Shown one piece after another: positions 54,232 to 64,000 of a DNA stretch of 64,000 nt. Below the pieces are notes generated by a model, which had not been told where the DNA came from, did not search any database, and saw nothing but the letters and a program-made list of their open reading frames with translations. The stretch comes from Streptomyces albipurpureus. GTDB lineage: Bacteria; Actinomycetota; Actinomycetes; Streptomycetales; Streptomycetaceae. A program made the translations under genes and the position numbers. Within the stretch, counting starts at the first letter, position 1, and every line of letters begins with the position of its first letter. The stretch lies in assembly GCF_023701525.1 (NCBI RefSeq), contig NZ_JAMQAW010000036.1:287501-351500 (forward strand). The letters run 5' to 3'.

Positions 54232-54579
54232 ATGGCGGAAGCGGAATCCCATCAGCGAGCGCGTAAGCCACGGCCCGCGCCGTTGCTCTTCGAGCCTTCC
54301 GAGGCTGCCGCTGATCCCGAGCACTTCTTTGCGCTGGAGTCCCTTGAGGACCCCCGTGAGCTGCTCGCTCGCTCCACCGAACTCGCTCTCGCCTTCCGTG
54401 TCGCCGCGGACCGTGCCGTCGAGTTCCAGGCGGTTGCCGCGGCGCAGTTGGCCGATCCGCGGAGGTTTGACCGGCTCACCGCACCGGAGATCGCCGACCG
54501 TGCCGGGTGGACCGCGGACTATGCGCGGAAGATGATCGAGTTCGGGCAGGGGCTGCTCCGCGATGGCTCTTCGCAGTAG
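54232..54579 (+). CDS. Small hypothetical protein, HTH-like C terminus
   Basis: 115 residues. The N terminus is basic/Pro-rich, the middle acidic and helical (DPRELLARSTELALAFRVAADRAVEFQAVAAAQ, in part). The C-terminal LTAPEIADRAGWTADYARKMIEFG resembles a sigma-70-region-4 or winged-helix type HTH. Good GAGGAGG 9 nt before the ATG. DNA binding is an inference. Confidence 0.65.
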   Translation: MAEAESHQRARKPRPAPLLFEPSEAAADPEHFFALESLEDPRELLARSTELALAFRVAADRAVEFQAVAAAQLADPRRFDRLTAPEIADRAGWTADYARKMIEFGQGLLRDGSSQ

Positions 54580-54706
54580 CCCCGGGTAGCCCGATCGGCC
54601 TACCCGGGCATATGCCAGGGCGCAAGATACGCCTACCGGGGCCGCCCTGTCCCTGTTTTCGGCAACCCTTCGGAAGCGAGCCATTACCCCCGGTAGAGAT
54701 AGAGGC

Positions 54707-55360
54707 ATGTGCGCATGGCTTCCCTCGTCTCAGACCACCCCCACCGCTCCGGGCGACCCGAGTGGTGACGGCCGCCCCGAGCCCTTACCCGTACCGGAAG
54801 AGGAGTTCGATGCGGCCCCCGAGCCCGGTGCCGGGTGGCTCGCCTCGGCCGGGACGTGTCCGCGGTCCCTGCTCGATCTCTGGGAGTCCCGGCCCACATC
54901 GCCCGCGGTACTTCCCTGCGGCACGATCTTTGACATCGTCAACGCTCCGGCGGTCTTCGGCCGGCGAATGCTGGATCGGCTCGCCGAGGAGGGGCCGGGA
55001 TCCGGTCCCGTCGCCATGTACCGCGGGCGAGCGTTGATCTTCGCCGCGGTGGGCACGGCGGCCCGGCTGCCCGCCCTGCTCGGGTGGGAGGAGTGGGGGG
55101 AGCACGTCCCACCGCTGCTGTGTCACGGCACGGGCGACGCGGTGACGGTGCCTCCGCTGGCCCCCGTCGAGCCGCCCGTACGCGGATCGCACTGGCTGGT
55201 CGCCCCCGACACCCGGCATCCCTGGCTGCCGGGCCCCGAGGTGCTGCTGTGGGCCAGCGTGCGGGCGGCCCGTGCCGCTGCCGCGCCTGGCGTGCGGTTA
55301 CCGATTTTTCCCCGCCCCAATCCGGATGCTAAGGTCTACGACGTCAGCAGGCGCCGCTAG
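54707..55360 (+). CDS. Prim-pol-N-like protein ending inside tRNA-Lys
   Basis: 217 residues. Conserved core LPCGTIFDIVNAPAVFGRRML, GPVAMYRGRALIFAAVGTA, LLCHGTGDAVTVPPL and HPWLPGPEVLLWASVRAARA, as in Streptomyces proteins annotated bifunctional DNA primase/polymerase-like or hypothetical. Codon 198 (55298-55300) is TTA. The TAG stop is formed by bases 8-10 of the adjacent tRNA gene, so the two genes overlap by 10 nt. Confidence 0.75.
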   Translation: MCAWLPSSQTTPTAPGDPSGDGRPEPLPVPEEEFDAAPEPGAGWLASAGTCPRSLLDLWESRPTSPAVLPCGTIFDIVNAPAVFGRRMLDRLAEEGPGSGPVAMYRGRALIFAAVGTAARLPALLGWEEWGEHVPPLLCHGTGDAVTVPPLAPVEPPVRGSHWLVAPDTRHPWLPGPEVLLWASVRAARAAAAPGVRLPIFPRPNPDAKVYDVSRRR

Positions 55361-55424
55361 CTCAGTTGGTTAGAGCAGCTGACTCTTAATCAGCGGGTCC
55401 GGGGTTCGAGTCCCTGGCGGCGCA
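55351..55424 (+). tRNA. tRNA-Lys (CTT)
   Basis: 74 nt: acceptor GCGCCGC/GCGGCGC, D-arm GCTCAGTTGGTTAGAGC, anticodon stem CTGA-loop-TCAG with CTT, and T-arm GGGGTTCGAGTCCC (one G-T pair). CCA is not encoded. Confidence 0.97.
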
Positions 55425-55425
55425 C

Positions 55426-55467
55426 AGACACGGAAAGCCCCTCGCGTCAGCGGGGGGCTTTTCTGTG
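55426..55467. terminator. tRNA-Lys terminator
   Basis: Stem AAAGCCCC / GGGGCTTT with T-run; also suitable for the convergent protease gene. Confidence 0.82.
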
Positions 55468-55487
55468 GGGTCGGCGAAGTTCCTCCG

Positions 55488-57041
55488 CTAGCTCGTTGTG
55501 ATCTTGACCGTCCACGCCCCTGAGGCCGAACGGTCCGCCACCTCCACCCGGGTGCCGCCTCCTGGCACGGTGAAGGTCTCCCCCACGCCCAGGGGGGCGT
55601 CCGCCAGCTCCGGATACACCGATCGGTCCCAGCACGCCTCGCTGCGGGGATGGGTGTCCACCACCTCGATGGGCCCGCCGCCGGACACCGCGTCCGCCCG
55701 GACCCGGTAGAGCAGCACTCCCTCGGTGCAGAGCGTCTTGTCGTTGCCCGTCGCGCCGCGCGCCTCGATGGCGAGGGCGGTACTCGGGCCGGTCCGTACG
55801 ACCGCGAGCCGGGTGCCCAGGCTTCCTCCGGGCGCGGGCGCCCCCATGGACTCCAGGGAGATCAGTTCGGGCCTGGTGATGCACCGCACAGCTCGCCCGG
55901 GGAGCCACCCCAGCTTCCATTTGTGCCAGCCGAAGAGGTCGGGGGCCATCCCGAACTGACTGCCCATGACGTCCCAGTCCCCGACATAGGTGTCCCAGTC
56001 CCCCTTGCCGTCGGTGGGACGGTGGTAGAGGTCGGGCAGGTCAAAGACGTGTCCGGTCTCATGGGCGAGCACATTGCGGTCGGGCGGATGGCGCTCGAAG
56101 ACGGTGACCACGCGCCGGACCTGGCTTCCGTCAATGCTCATGGGCCGGTCGAGATTGACGACCTTGGTGGCGTCGGAATCGACTCCCGGGGCTTCCGGGT
56201 CGGCGACGAGATAGACGATGTCATAGGCGGAGAAGTCCACCGTCGAGTCGGCGGCGGAGAGTGCCTCCCGCAGATAGGCGCCGCGTTTCTCGGGGGCCCA
56301 GTCCCGACTTATTCCATAGGCGGTCGAGGGCCTGGGCATCCGTACCCAGGTTCGCTGGGGGTGGGCTCGCAGCGAGAACTGTCCGTACGAGGCCCTGGCG
56401 AAGAATCTGCTGGTGGCGGGGAAGTGGTCGGCGGCGAGTTCGGCCGGTTCGTACTTGGGTGTGGCGTCCGGGAAGGAGAGGAAGACCATGACCGCGTCGA
56501 GCACGTCCCTCGGGCGCGGATAGGCGGCGTTCCAACTGTCGAGGCCCAGGGAGTGGTGGGCTTGGGTCCGTGGCAGCGCGCAGGAGGCCGAGGAGGTCTT
56601 GGCGACCGCGGGGCCGGCGACCAGGGAGGTGGCGGCGAGCGCCATCAGGGAGGTGAGGGCGGCGGCGGCACTGCGCAGCCGGCCGCGTTCGCCTCCTTCC
56701 GCGCCACGGGGGCGGTCGGACCCGCCGTTGCCGCCGAAGCCGCCTCCCGCTCCCCCGTCAGCACCCGCACCGGAGTTGCCCGTACCGCCGTTCGGATCGG
56801 ACTGATGGGACAGATCGGATGAATCGGATAGTTCGGTGCTCCCGGCTGGGCCGGGCCGGCTGGACTCCCCGTTGGGGAACGGCCCCGAGCGGTTGCCCGC
56901 GCGCCATCGGAAAGTGGCGCGAGAACGCCCCGGGTCCTGCCCTCTCACCGCCCCCGCGCCACGCGGAAGGTCGCCTTCCACTCCCCCGGGTGTTCCCGCG
57001 GGTGACTGCTGACCCTCCACGTAGACCTCCGACCACGGCAA
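55488..57041 (-). CDS. M6-family metalloprotease, exported
   Basis: 517 residues. The zinc motif HETGHVFDLPDLYH (HExxH with downstream Asp) and the VMGSQFGM Met-turn-like segment identify an M6/immune-inhibitor-A-type protease. A hydrophobic export signal (SAAAALTSLMALAATSLVAGPAVA) lies near residues 125-150, after an unusually long Gly/Ser/Asp-rich leader. The true start may be a GTG at 56948 or the ATG at 57041. Secreted proteolysis is likely. Confidence 0.82.
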   Translation of the reverse strand: MPWSEVYVEGQQSPAGTPGGVEGDLPRGAGAVRGQDPGRSRATFRWRAGNRSGPFPNGESSRPGPAGSTELSDSSDLSHQSDPNGGTGNSGAGADGGAGGGFGGNGGSDRPRGAEGGERGRLRSAAAALTSLMALAATSLVAGPAVAKTSSASCALPRTQAHHSLGLDSWNAAYPRPRDVLDAVMVFLSFPDATPKYEPAELAADHFPATSRFFARASYGQFSLRAHPQRTWVRMPRPSTAYGISRDWAPEKRGAYLREALSAADSTVDFSAYDIVYLVADPEAPGVDSDATKVVNLDRPMSIDGSQVRRVVTVFERHPPDRNVLAHETGHVFDLPDLYHRPTDGKGDWDTYVGDWDVMGSQFGMAPDLFGWHKWKLGWLPGRAVRCITRPELISLESMGAPAPGGSLGTRLAVVRTGPSTALAIEARGATGNDKTLCTEGVLLYRVRADAVSGGGPIEVVDTHPRSEACWDRSVYPELADAPLGVGETFTVPGGGTRVEVADRSASGAWTVKITTS

Positions 57042-57469
57042 ATGGGAGACACCTCAACACCTTGTCGGGGTTTTCCGGTGTACGTCCTGTTCCGCTGCCC
57101 CACTCGGGTGACCAGCCCGGCATTGGGTCGGCGACCGGCCCAAAACCTCCTGGAGATCGTCTGGAGGCGGCCAAGACACACCCGGGCACGATCGCCGCTA
57201 GGAGAGATCACGGAACGTCACATTTGATCAGCCGCAGATCAGGCCTGGTACACAGCTGTGCAGAAACGATCGGCCGCGACCCTTGAGGGTGGCTCACCCC
57301 AGTGGCGGAGCTGGAACGGCCCAGGGGACTGCCCCTATGATCGGCAGACTTTCCCGATCTCTTTTCCCAAGCCTGAGCGCCATTTCGACCTTCATACGAC
57401 CTGTTGGTCGGCCTTCCCGACCACATCTGTACGCCTCTGGACGACACAACTGCACTGCGGGAGTGAGCG
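57042..57469. other. Divergent promoter region (428 bp)
   Basis: Between the protease and the c-di-GMP gene. GGTCGG-N5-CCGACC (57406-57422) lies 47 bp upstream of the latter and could be an operator. No gene is supported. Confidence 0.5.
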
Positions 57470-59278
57470 GTGAGCGGAACCTCCGAAGGAACAGGGCGCA
57501 GCGGAGCCACGGCCCCCGGCAGGACCGAGCCGCAGATCACGGAGTGTCACCAAACCTCCGTCCCCGAGCTGCGTGAGTACCGGGCCGCGTTCGACGCCGC
57601 ACAGCTCGCCATGGCGCTCGTCGATCGCCACGGTCTGGTGCTCAACGCCAATGGCGCCCTCGCCGCGCTCTTCGGCACCACGCCCGCGGCGCTGCTCGGG
57701 CGGGCCGTGGACGACCTCGCCAAGCTCTCCACCGATCGGCGCATTCGCCATGCGTACCGCGAGGTGCTCCACGGCCGGCGCTCCCGCTTCCGCTGTACGC
57801 GCCGGCTCAAGCACCCCGACGGCGGGACCCTCTGGACGGAGATCACCATCGCCCCCGTCTCCGGGAGCCGCCGTCTGCTGCTCTCGGTGGCGGACATCAG
57901 CGACCGCCGTGAGCTACGGGCCCGGCTGCGGCATCTCCAGATGCATGACGCGGTGACCCGGCTGCCCAACCGGACGCTGTTCTTCGAGCGGCTGACGGCC
58001 GCGCTCGACTCATCGGCGTACGACGACGGCTCCACCGGCCGGATCGGGCTCTGCTATCTGGACCTGGACGGTTTCAAGGCCGTCAACGACACGCTGGGGC
58101 ACCGGGTCGGAGACCGGCTGCTCGCCGCGGTCGCCGGACGGCTCACCGAGTGCGCGGAGAACGACGGCTACACCCATGGCGGCGGCCATCTGGTGGCCCG
58201 GCTCGGGGGTGACGAGTTCGCGATCCTGGTCGAGGACTCGCTCGGTACGGAGCAGCTCGGCGATCTGGCCCGGTCCGTACTGGCCGCGCTCCAGCGGCCG
58301 TTCGACCTCGATGGCCAGCGGCTGTCGGTCTCGGCTTCGATCGGAGTGGTGGAACGCTCGGTCGTCGGGACCACCGCCACGGGATTGATGCAGGCCGCGG
58401 ACACCACGTTGTACTGGGCCAAGGCGGACGGGAAGGCGCGCTGGACCCTCTTCGACCCCGAGCGCAACGCACACCAGGTGACCCGCCAAGCACTGTCGTC
58501 CACCCTGCGGCCCGCGGTGGAGCGGGGTGAGTTCACCCTGGAGTACCAGCCGCTGGTGGGGCTCTCGGACGGGGTGACGCGAGGGGTGGAGGCGCTGGTG
58601 CGCTGGAACCACCCGCAGTTCGGGATGCTGGCGCCGAATCGGTTCATCGGAATTGCGGAGGAGGACGGCTCCATCGTGCAGCTGGGCCGCTGGGTGCTGC
58701 GTACGGCGTGCCACCAGGCCCGGCGGTGGCAGTGTGATCACCCCGGGGCCGATCCGTTGTTCGTGAGCGTCAATGTCGCCGTGCGCCAGGTCTGGGACTC
58801 GGATCTGGTGGCCGATGTGGCGGAGATCCTGGCCGAGACGGCGCTGGCGCCCGGGTTGCTGCAACTGGAGCTGACGGAGTCCGCGGTGATGGGTTCGGCG
58901 GGGCGACCGCTCCAGGCGCTTCAGGCGCTGAGCGATATGGGAGTGCAGATCGCGATCGACGACTTCGGCACCGGGTACTCGAATCTGGCCTACCTCAGCC
59001 GGCTGCCGGTGTCCGCGCTCAAGCTCGACGGGGCGTTCGTCCGGGGGTTCCAGGACGAGGCGCATCCCAACCCGGCGGACGAGATGATCGTCGAGGCCCT
59101 GGCCCAGCTCGCCCATCGGCTGGGGCTGACGGTCACGGCGGAGTGTGTGGAGACCTCGGGGCAGGCTGATCGGCTGCGCAGGATCGGCTGCGATCTGGGG
59201 CAGGGTTGGCTGTACTCGCGGGCGGTGCCGGCGGACCGTATCGCCCGGATGATCAGCGGGGGATCGCTGTCGGCGTGA
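57470..59278 (+). CDS. cdgA: PAS-GGDEF-EAL c-di-GMP enzyme, CdgA-like
   Basis: 602 residues, cytosolic. PAS domain about 38-160 (LVDRHGLVLNANGALAALFG), GGDEF about 165-325 with intact LGGDEF and DLDGFKAVNDTLGH, and EAL about 335-590 with EALVRWNHP, LTESAVM, IDDFGTGYSNL and a final AECVE. Both active sites look complete, so it may make or degrade c-di-GMP depending on the PAS signal. The symbol rests on domain order and neighbourhood with adpA-orn recalled from S. coelicolor. GTG with GGGAG upstream. Confidence 0.88.
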   Translation: MSGTSEGTGRSGATAPGRTEPQITECHQTSVPELREYRAAFDAAQLAMALVDRHGLVLNANGALAALFGTTPAALLGRAVDDLAKLSTDRRIRHAYREVLHGRRSRFRCTRRLKHPDGGTLWTEITIAPVSGSRRLLLSVADISDRRELRARLRHLQMHDAVTRLPNRTLFFERLTAALDSSAYDDGSTGRIGLCYLDLDGFKAVNDTLGHRVGDRLLAAVAGRLTECAENDGYTHGGGHLVARLGGDEFAILVEDSLGTEQLGDLARSVLAALQRPFDLDGQRLSVSASIGVVERSVVGTTATGLMQAADTTLYWAKADGKARWTLFDPERNAHQVTRQALSSTLRPAVERGEFTLEYQPLVGLSDGVTRGVEALVRWNHPQFGMLAPNRFIGIAEEDGSIVQLGRWVLRTACHQARRWQCDHPGADPLFVSVNVAVRQVWDSDLVADVAEILAETALAPGLLQLELTESAVMGSAGRPLQALQALSDMGVQIAIDDFGTGYSNLAYLSRLPVSALKLDGAFVRGFQDEAHPNPADEMIVEALAQLAHRLGLTVTAECVETSGQADRLRRIGCDLGQGWLYSRAVPADRIARMISGGSLSA

Positions 59279-59344
59279 TGCCCGACCGCGCTGGCTGTCC
59301 ATCGCGGCCCGGACAGCGGCAGAGGGCGTCACGGGGAAATGGAT

Positions 59345-59384
59345 ACCGCCCCCGGCCGGAGGTGAACCTCCGGGCGGGGGCGGT
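59345..59384. terminator. Bidirectional terminator between cdgA-like gene and chitinase gene
   Basis: 17-bp stem with one mismatch: ACCGCCCCCG...CCGGAGG pairing with CCTCCGG...CGGGGGCGGT, TGAA loop. Confidence 0.9.
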
Positions 59385-59499
59385 GTTGTGGGGGGACTCG
59401 CAGCGGTCTCGTTCTCGGATCTGTTGTGTGGGGGGCAGATCCGAGGTGCTCGATTCAGCTCTTGTGAGCCCTATTCAGTTGGCCTGGATGATCCGTGGT

Positions 59500-61185
<1,686 letters not shown>

Positions 61186-61254
61186 TAACAGCCTCCGGTA
61201 GTGGGGGGATCGGTGGTACTGGCATAGAGATAGCGATTCAGCCATGCCCGCGTC

Positions 61255-61270
61255 AATGGTCTCGACCAAA
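61255..61270. promoter_or_regulatory. Putative DasR site 1 of chitinase
   Basis: Contains TGGTCTCGACCA, one base from the dre core TGGTCTAGACCA, 70 bp upstream of the start. Confidence 0.75.
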
Positions 61271-61286
61271 TGAGGACTAGACCAAT
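61271..61286. promoter_or_regulatory. Putative DasR site 2 of chitinase
   Basis: Contains AGGACTAGACCA, two bases from the dre core, directly adjacent to site 1. Confidence 0.6.
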
Positions 61287-61328
61287 CTCAGCGAAAAACC
61301 GCTAGTCAGAGCCGTGCGGGACCAAGGA

Positions 61329-61361
61329 AAGCCCCTTGCCACCGCTGGTGACAAGGGGCTT
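61329..61361 (-). terminator. Terminator of oxidoreductase gene
   Basis: Stem AAGCCCCTTGCCACC / GGTGACAAGGGGCTT with one mismatch and a 3-nt loop, 66 bp past the stop. Confidence 0.8.
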
Positions 61362-61427
61362 AAGGACCGGATAAGGGTGCTTTGAAGAAAGCATAAAGAC
61401 GGTTCGGATCTGAACCAGTTCGCGAGG

Positions 61428-62549
61428 CTACTGACCAGTCATCTCATAAGTATCGGCGATGAGTTCGTACGAGCGGAGCCGATGCTCGCCGCCGTGCGCG
61501 TTCGCGGTGATCATCAGCTCATCGGCTCCGGTGCGCTTCTGGAGCGCGTCGAGGCCCGCGCGCACCGCGTCAGGGGTGCCGTGGACGACGTTGGACAGCC
61601 AGCCTTCCGTGAACTCCCGCTCCAACGGAGTGAAGGAGTACGCCTCGGCCTCCTCGGGCGTCGGAATGAGGCCCGGGCGACCGGTGCGCAACCGCAGCAT
61701 CGACAGCGCACCCGTCAGCACCTGCCGGCGCGCCTCGCGCTCCTCATCGGCGGCCAGCGCCGCCACACCGATCACTGCGTACGGGGAGTCCAGGGCCACG
61801 GACGGCCGGAAGGACTCGCGGTAGAGGTCGAGCGCCGGGACCGTGTTCTGCGCCGAGAAGTGATGGGCGAAGGCGAAGGGCATCCCCAGCACCCCGGCGA
61901 GCCGGGCGCTGAAGCCGGAAGAGCCGAGCAGCCAGATGGGCGGGCGGCCCGCGGGGCCCTGGACCGGCCCGGGCACGGCATGGATACGGGCGTAGGGGTG
62001 GCCGTCGGGGAAGTCGTCGTCAAGGAAACGGGTCAGCTCGGCGAGCTGCTGGGGGAAGTCCTCCGCCCCCTCTCCCCTGGCCTCCGCGGACCCTCCCGGC
62101 CGGTCGGTGCGCCGCAGCGCTGCGGCGGTCGCACCATCGGTCCCCGGGGCACGACCGAGACCGAGATCGACCCGGCCCGGGGCCAGCGCCTCCAGCGTGC
62201 CGAACTGCTCGGCGATCACCAGCGGTGCGTGATTGGGGAGCATCACACCGCCGGAGCCAAGGCGGATGCGCCGGGTGTGGGCGGCGAGGTGGGCCAGGAT
62301 GACGGCCGGGGAAGAGGACGCGACACCCGGCATGGAGTGGTGCTCCGCGACCCAGTGGCGGTGGTAACCGCGCGCCTCGGCGAGTTGGGCGAGCCGCACG
62401 CTGGTGCGCAGGGCTTCGACCGCGGTGCTGCCTTGGCCGACGGTCACGAGGTCAAGCACGGAGAGCGGTACGGGTGCGGTGCCGCGCGCGGTGCCCCGAA
62501 CGGGGTCCCCCTGGGCTCCGCTTCCGTCCCCTGACATCAGGTCGTCCAC
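61428..62549 (-). CDS. LLM-class flavin-dependent oxidoreductase (luciferase-like)
   Basis: 373 residues of the bacterial luciferase-like TIM-barrel family (MsnO8-like type): VPLSVLDLVTVGQG, YHRHWVAEHHSMPGVASSSP, LGSGGVMLPNHAPLVIAEQFGTLEALAPGRVDLGLGRAPG (in part), and WLLGSSGFSARLAG. FMN-dependent monooxygenase; substrate unknown. The GTG at 62549 has GGGAGG 9 nt upstream; an upstream in-frame ATG is weaker. Monocistronic with its own terminator. Confidence 0.88.
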   Translation of the reverse strand: MDDLMSGDGSGAQGDPVRGTARGTAPVPLSVLDLVTVGQGSTAVEALRTSVRLAQLAEARGYHRHWVAEHHSMPGVASSSPAVILAHLAAHTRRIRLGSGGVMLPNHAPLVIAEQFGTLEALAPGRVDLGLGRAPGTDGATAAALRRTDRPGGSAEARGEGAEDFPQQLAELTRFLDDDFPDGHPYARIHAVPGPVQGPAGRPPIWLLGSSGFSARLAGVLGMPFAFAHHFSAQNTVPALDLYRESFRPSVALDSPYAVIGVAALAADEEREARRQVLTGALSMLRLRTGRPGLIPTPEEAEAYSFTPLEREFTEGWLSNVVHGTPDAVRAGLDALQKRTGADELMITANAHGGEHRLRSYELIADTYEMTGQ

Positions 62550-63048
62550 TGAAAATGTCCTCCCGCGCATGAGGCAACGTACAGCCCCAGTCAACAGGAG
62601 GGTGACTCCACTTTATTCCCGGGTGATGGGATTCCCGGGCGGCATGAGGTTCCAGGGTGCGATGGGACTTCCCGCGTGAGGGGATTCCCCTGCGATGGGC
62701 CGGAGCTGGGTACGGGCGGTACGGGGCAGCGCACGGGGGTTCAGAGCGCGGCTGAGAACGACCTCCCAGCTCTCGGGGTTCTCGGGGTTCTCGGGGTTCT
62801 CGGGCCGCCCCCTCCTTGACAACTGCCCTACGCACAGCCGCAGTGCCCGCGCCCCTCACACGACTGTCGTGCACTCCGTCGTACGAACCGAATCCCCCAG
62901 GCCTGGGCAGACCGCCTGGTCCTACCGGGCAGGGCTCGGCGCACAAGGACGCGGAGCACCCCGAGTGGCCCGGTAGGCGGACGCGGTCAGGGGGAGCGGT
63001 CCGCAGCCGCTGAGGGCGGCGGCCCGTGGGACAGGCGGTCGCCCGCGC
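62550..63048. other. Gene-free region (499 bp) with 9-bp tandem repeat
   Basis: CTCGGGGTT repeats 3.7 times at 62772-62804. Otherwise only short hairpins near 62620-62690. Likely the oxidoreductase promoter and decarboxylase 3' region. Confidence 0.6.
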
Positions 63049-63750
63049 TCAGCGCTCACCGTTCAGATGATCGGCTTCACGGCCGTCCCGGGCGAAGAGC
63101 CTGCCCACATTGAGCGCCCAGGTCCTACGGTCCGCCAACCGCAGCCCCTCCCAGACCGTCACCTGGGTCGCCGTGAGGACCGGTTTGCCCAGGGCATCCT
63201 CCAGTTCGGGCAGATAGGCCACCGTGTGCAGTGCGGTGTCCGGCAGCAGCACCACATCCGCCTGCGGATGATCACCGGCCCGGGCCAGCGCCAGCACCTC
63301 CGACTCCTCCCAGCCGGCCACCTCCGCGGGCGTCGCACCCCTGGCATGGGTCGCGGCCACATCGACGCCCGCCGCTCGGAGGAACCCGGTGAAGCGGTCC
63401 GCCTTGTCCTGCGGATAGGTGGCGGCAACCGCGACCCGGGCGGCGCCCAGTTTCCGTACCGCGTGCACAAAGCCGAAGGACGTACTGGACGCCGGTAGCC
63501 CCGCGGCCTTGGCCAGTTCGCGAATCTGCCGGTGGGCACCCTCCCAGCCGTAGTCGAAGCTGCCACTGGTGCTCGCCCAGACCACGGACTCGGCGCCCCC
63601 GAGCCGTAGCTCGGCCGAGTCGGCCTCCGATGGTTCAGCCGAACCGGTGTGGACGACGGGCATTCTGATGTCGCTGTCGAGCAGCACCTCCAGCCGGGGG
63701 TAGTCCTCCTCGGCGGAATGCCCGGGGATCAGTAGTCCGACCGTGGTCAT
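63049..63750 (-). CDS. Maleate isomerase / arylmalonate decarboxylase-like protein
   Basis: 233 residues of the Asp/Glu racemase superfamily. It contains VGLLIPGHSAEEDYP, WASTSGSFDYGW, AVAATYPQDKADRFTGFL and VVLLPDTALHTVAYLPELE with KPVLTATQVTVW. The second catalytic Cys expected for racemases is absent, fitting decarboxylase or isomerase-type relatives. Substrate unknown. ATG follows AAGGAAGGTTCTCT. Confidence 0.82.
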   Translation of the reverse strand: MTTVGLLIPGHSAEEDYPRLEVLLDSDIRMPVVHTGSAEPSEADSAELRLGGAESVVWASTSGSFDYGWEGAHRQIRELAKAAGLPASSTSFGFVHAVRKLGAARVAVAATYPQDKADRFTGFLRAAGVDVAATHARGATPAEVAGWEESEVLALARAGDHPQADVVLLPDTALHTVAYLPELEDALGKPVLTATQVTVWEGLRLADRRTWALNVGRLFARDGREADHLNGER

Positions 63751-64000
63751 AGAGAACCTTCCTTTGGGTTATCTCCTGGTGAGTGCTGTGTCGCCTATCC
63801 AGCTTCTCGGGTACCACTCCGGCTTGCCGGGTACCACTCCGGAGCGCATTCAATGCGTCATGGACAACGGTTAAGGCGTATAACCGTTCCCGCACCTGGT
63901 CAGGGGAGAATGCGGATACGTTCCTCGCGGCTCGGGGAGTCGACCGAAATTCATCCGCATACCTCGAACACATGGGGGTAGCCGCGCTTCCATGGCTCCA
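63751..64000. promoter_or_regulatory. Upstream region of decarboxylase-like gene with two palindromes
   Basis: CGCATT-C-AATGCG (63845-63857) and AACGGTTA-N7-TAACCGTT (63866-63888) lie 95-140 bp upstream of the start. CGGGTACCACTCCGG is also repeated (63809-63843). These look like regulator sites; no gene is seen to the window edge. Confidence 0.5.

Noticed and set aside
52627..54708. 693-codon minus-strand frame across the histidine phosphatase and repeat arm
   Set aside because: It runs antisense to a certain gene and through repeats; Gly/Trp-rich repeat translation with no domain.

Overview
This 64 kb window is chromosomal DNA of a Streptomyces-type actinomycete. The evidence is very high GC with strong third-position GC bias, DUF397 and DUF5753 helix-turn-helix partners, an adpA gene carrying its TTA codon next to orn, a PAS-GGDEF-EAL protein of CdgA type, and DasR-like sites in front of chitin-degrading enzymes. 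From memory, the order acyl-CoA dehydrogenase / methylcrotonyl-CoA carboxylase / HMG-CoA lyase / acdH / hexosaminidase / glmS / adpA / orn / cdgA resembles the S. coelicolor SCO277x-SCO281x neighbourhood. I could not verify this.

Layout. 1-5.3 kb: 3' end of a secreted repeat protein, a thiamine-diphosphate enzyme, an acyl-CoA dehydrogenase and a TesB thioesterase. 5.3-9.1 kb: GNAT protein, cation-diffusion-facilitator transporter, and an anti-sigma-like ATPase coupled to an endonuclease/exonuclease/phosphatase-fold protein. 9.3-14.3 kb: accessory block with a DUF5753/DUF397 pair, a radical SAM-phosphotransferase operon preceded by a small overlapping ORF, an unknown protein and an SMI1/KNR4 protein. 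14.5-20.2 kb: membrane WD40 protein, erythromycin-esterase homologue divergent from a double-MerR (TioE-like) regulator, small membrane proteins, and a conserved protein usually labelled phosphatase. 20.5-27.3 kb: leucine/isovalerate catabolic operon (carboxylase subunits, HMG-CoA lyase, acyl-CoA dehydrogenase) divergent from its likely TetR regulator, with two matching operators. 27.5-33.4 kb: DasR-type hexosaminidase, DUF4429 protein, glmS and an acetate-uptake homologue. 33.7-38.1 kb: universal stress protein, adpA, orn and tRNA-His. 38.3-46.8 kb: hydrolase, two-component system, spermidine-synthase-like protein, minisatellite, and an XRE-TPR regulator. 46.8-54.1 kb: a segment bounded by inverted copies of a complex intergenic repeat; inside are a three-gene nuclease / unknown / SF1-helicase operon, a PAP2 lipid phosphatase and a histidine phosphatase. 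54.2-64 kb: small proteins, tRNA-Lys, M6 metalloprotease, CdgA-like c-di-GMP enzyme, GH18 chitinase with tandem DasR sites, a luciferase-like oxidoreductase and a maleate-isomerase/decarboxylase-type protein.

Functional threads. Branched-chain amino acid breakdown is concentrated at 3-5 kb and 21-27 kb. Amino-sugar use (hexosaminidase, chitinase, glmS) is linked through putative DasR control. Development is represented by adpA, cdgA and several TTA-containing (bldA-dependent) genes. The most novel-looking items are the radical SAM / phosphotransferase / small-ORF cluster and the Fe-S-type nuclease + unknown + helicase operon between inverted repeat arms. I see no insertion sequence, CRISPR array, rRNA or replication origin.
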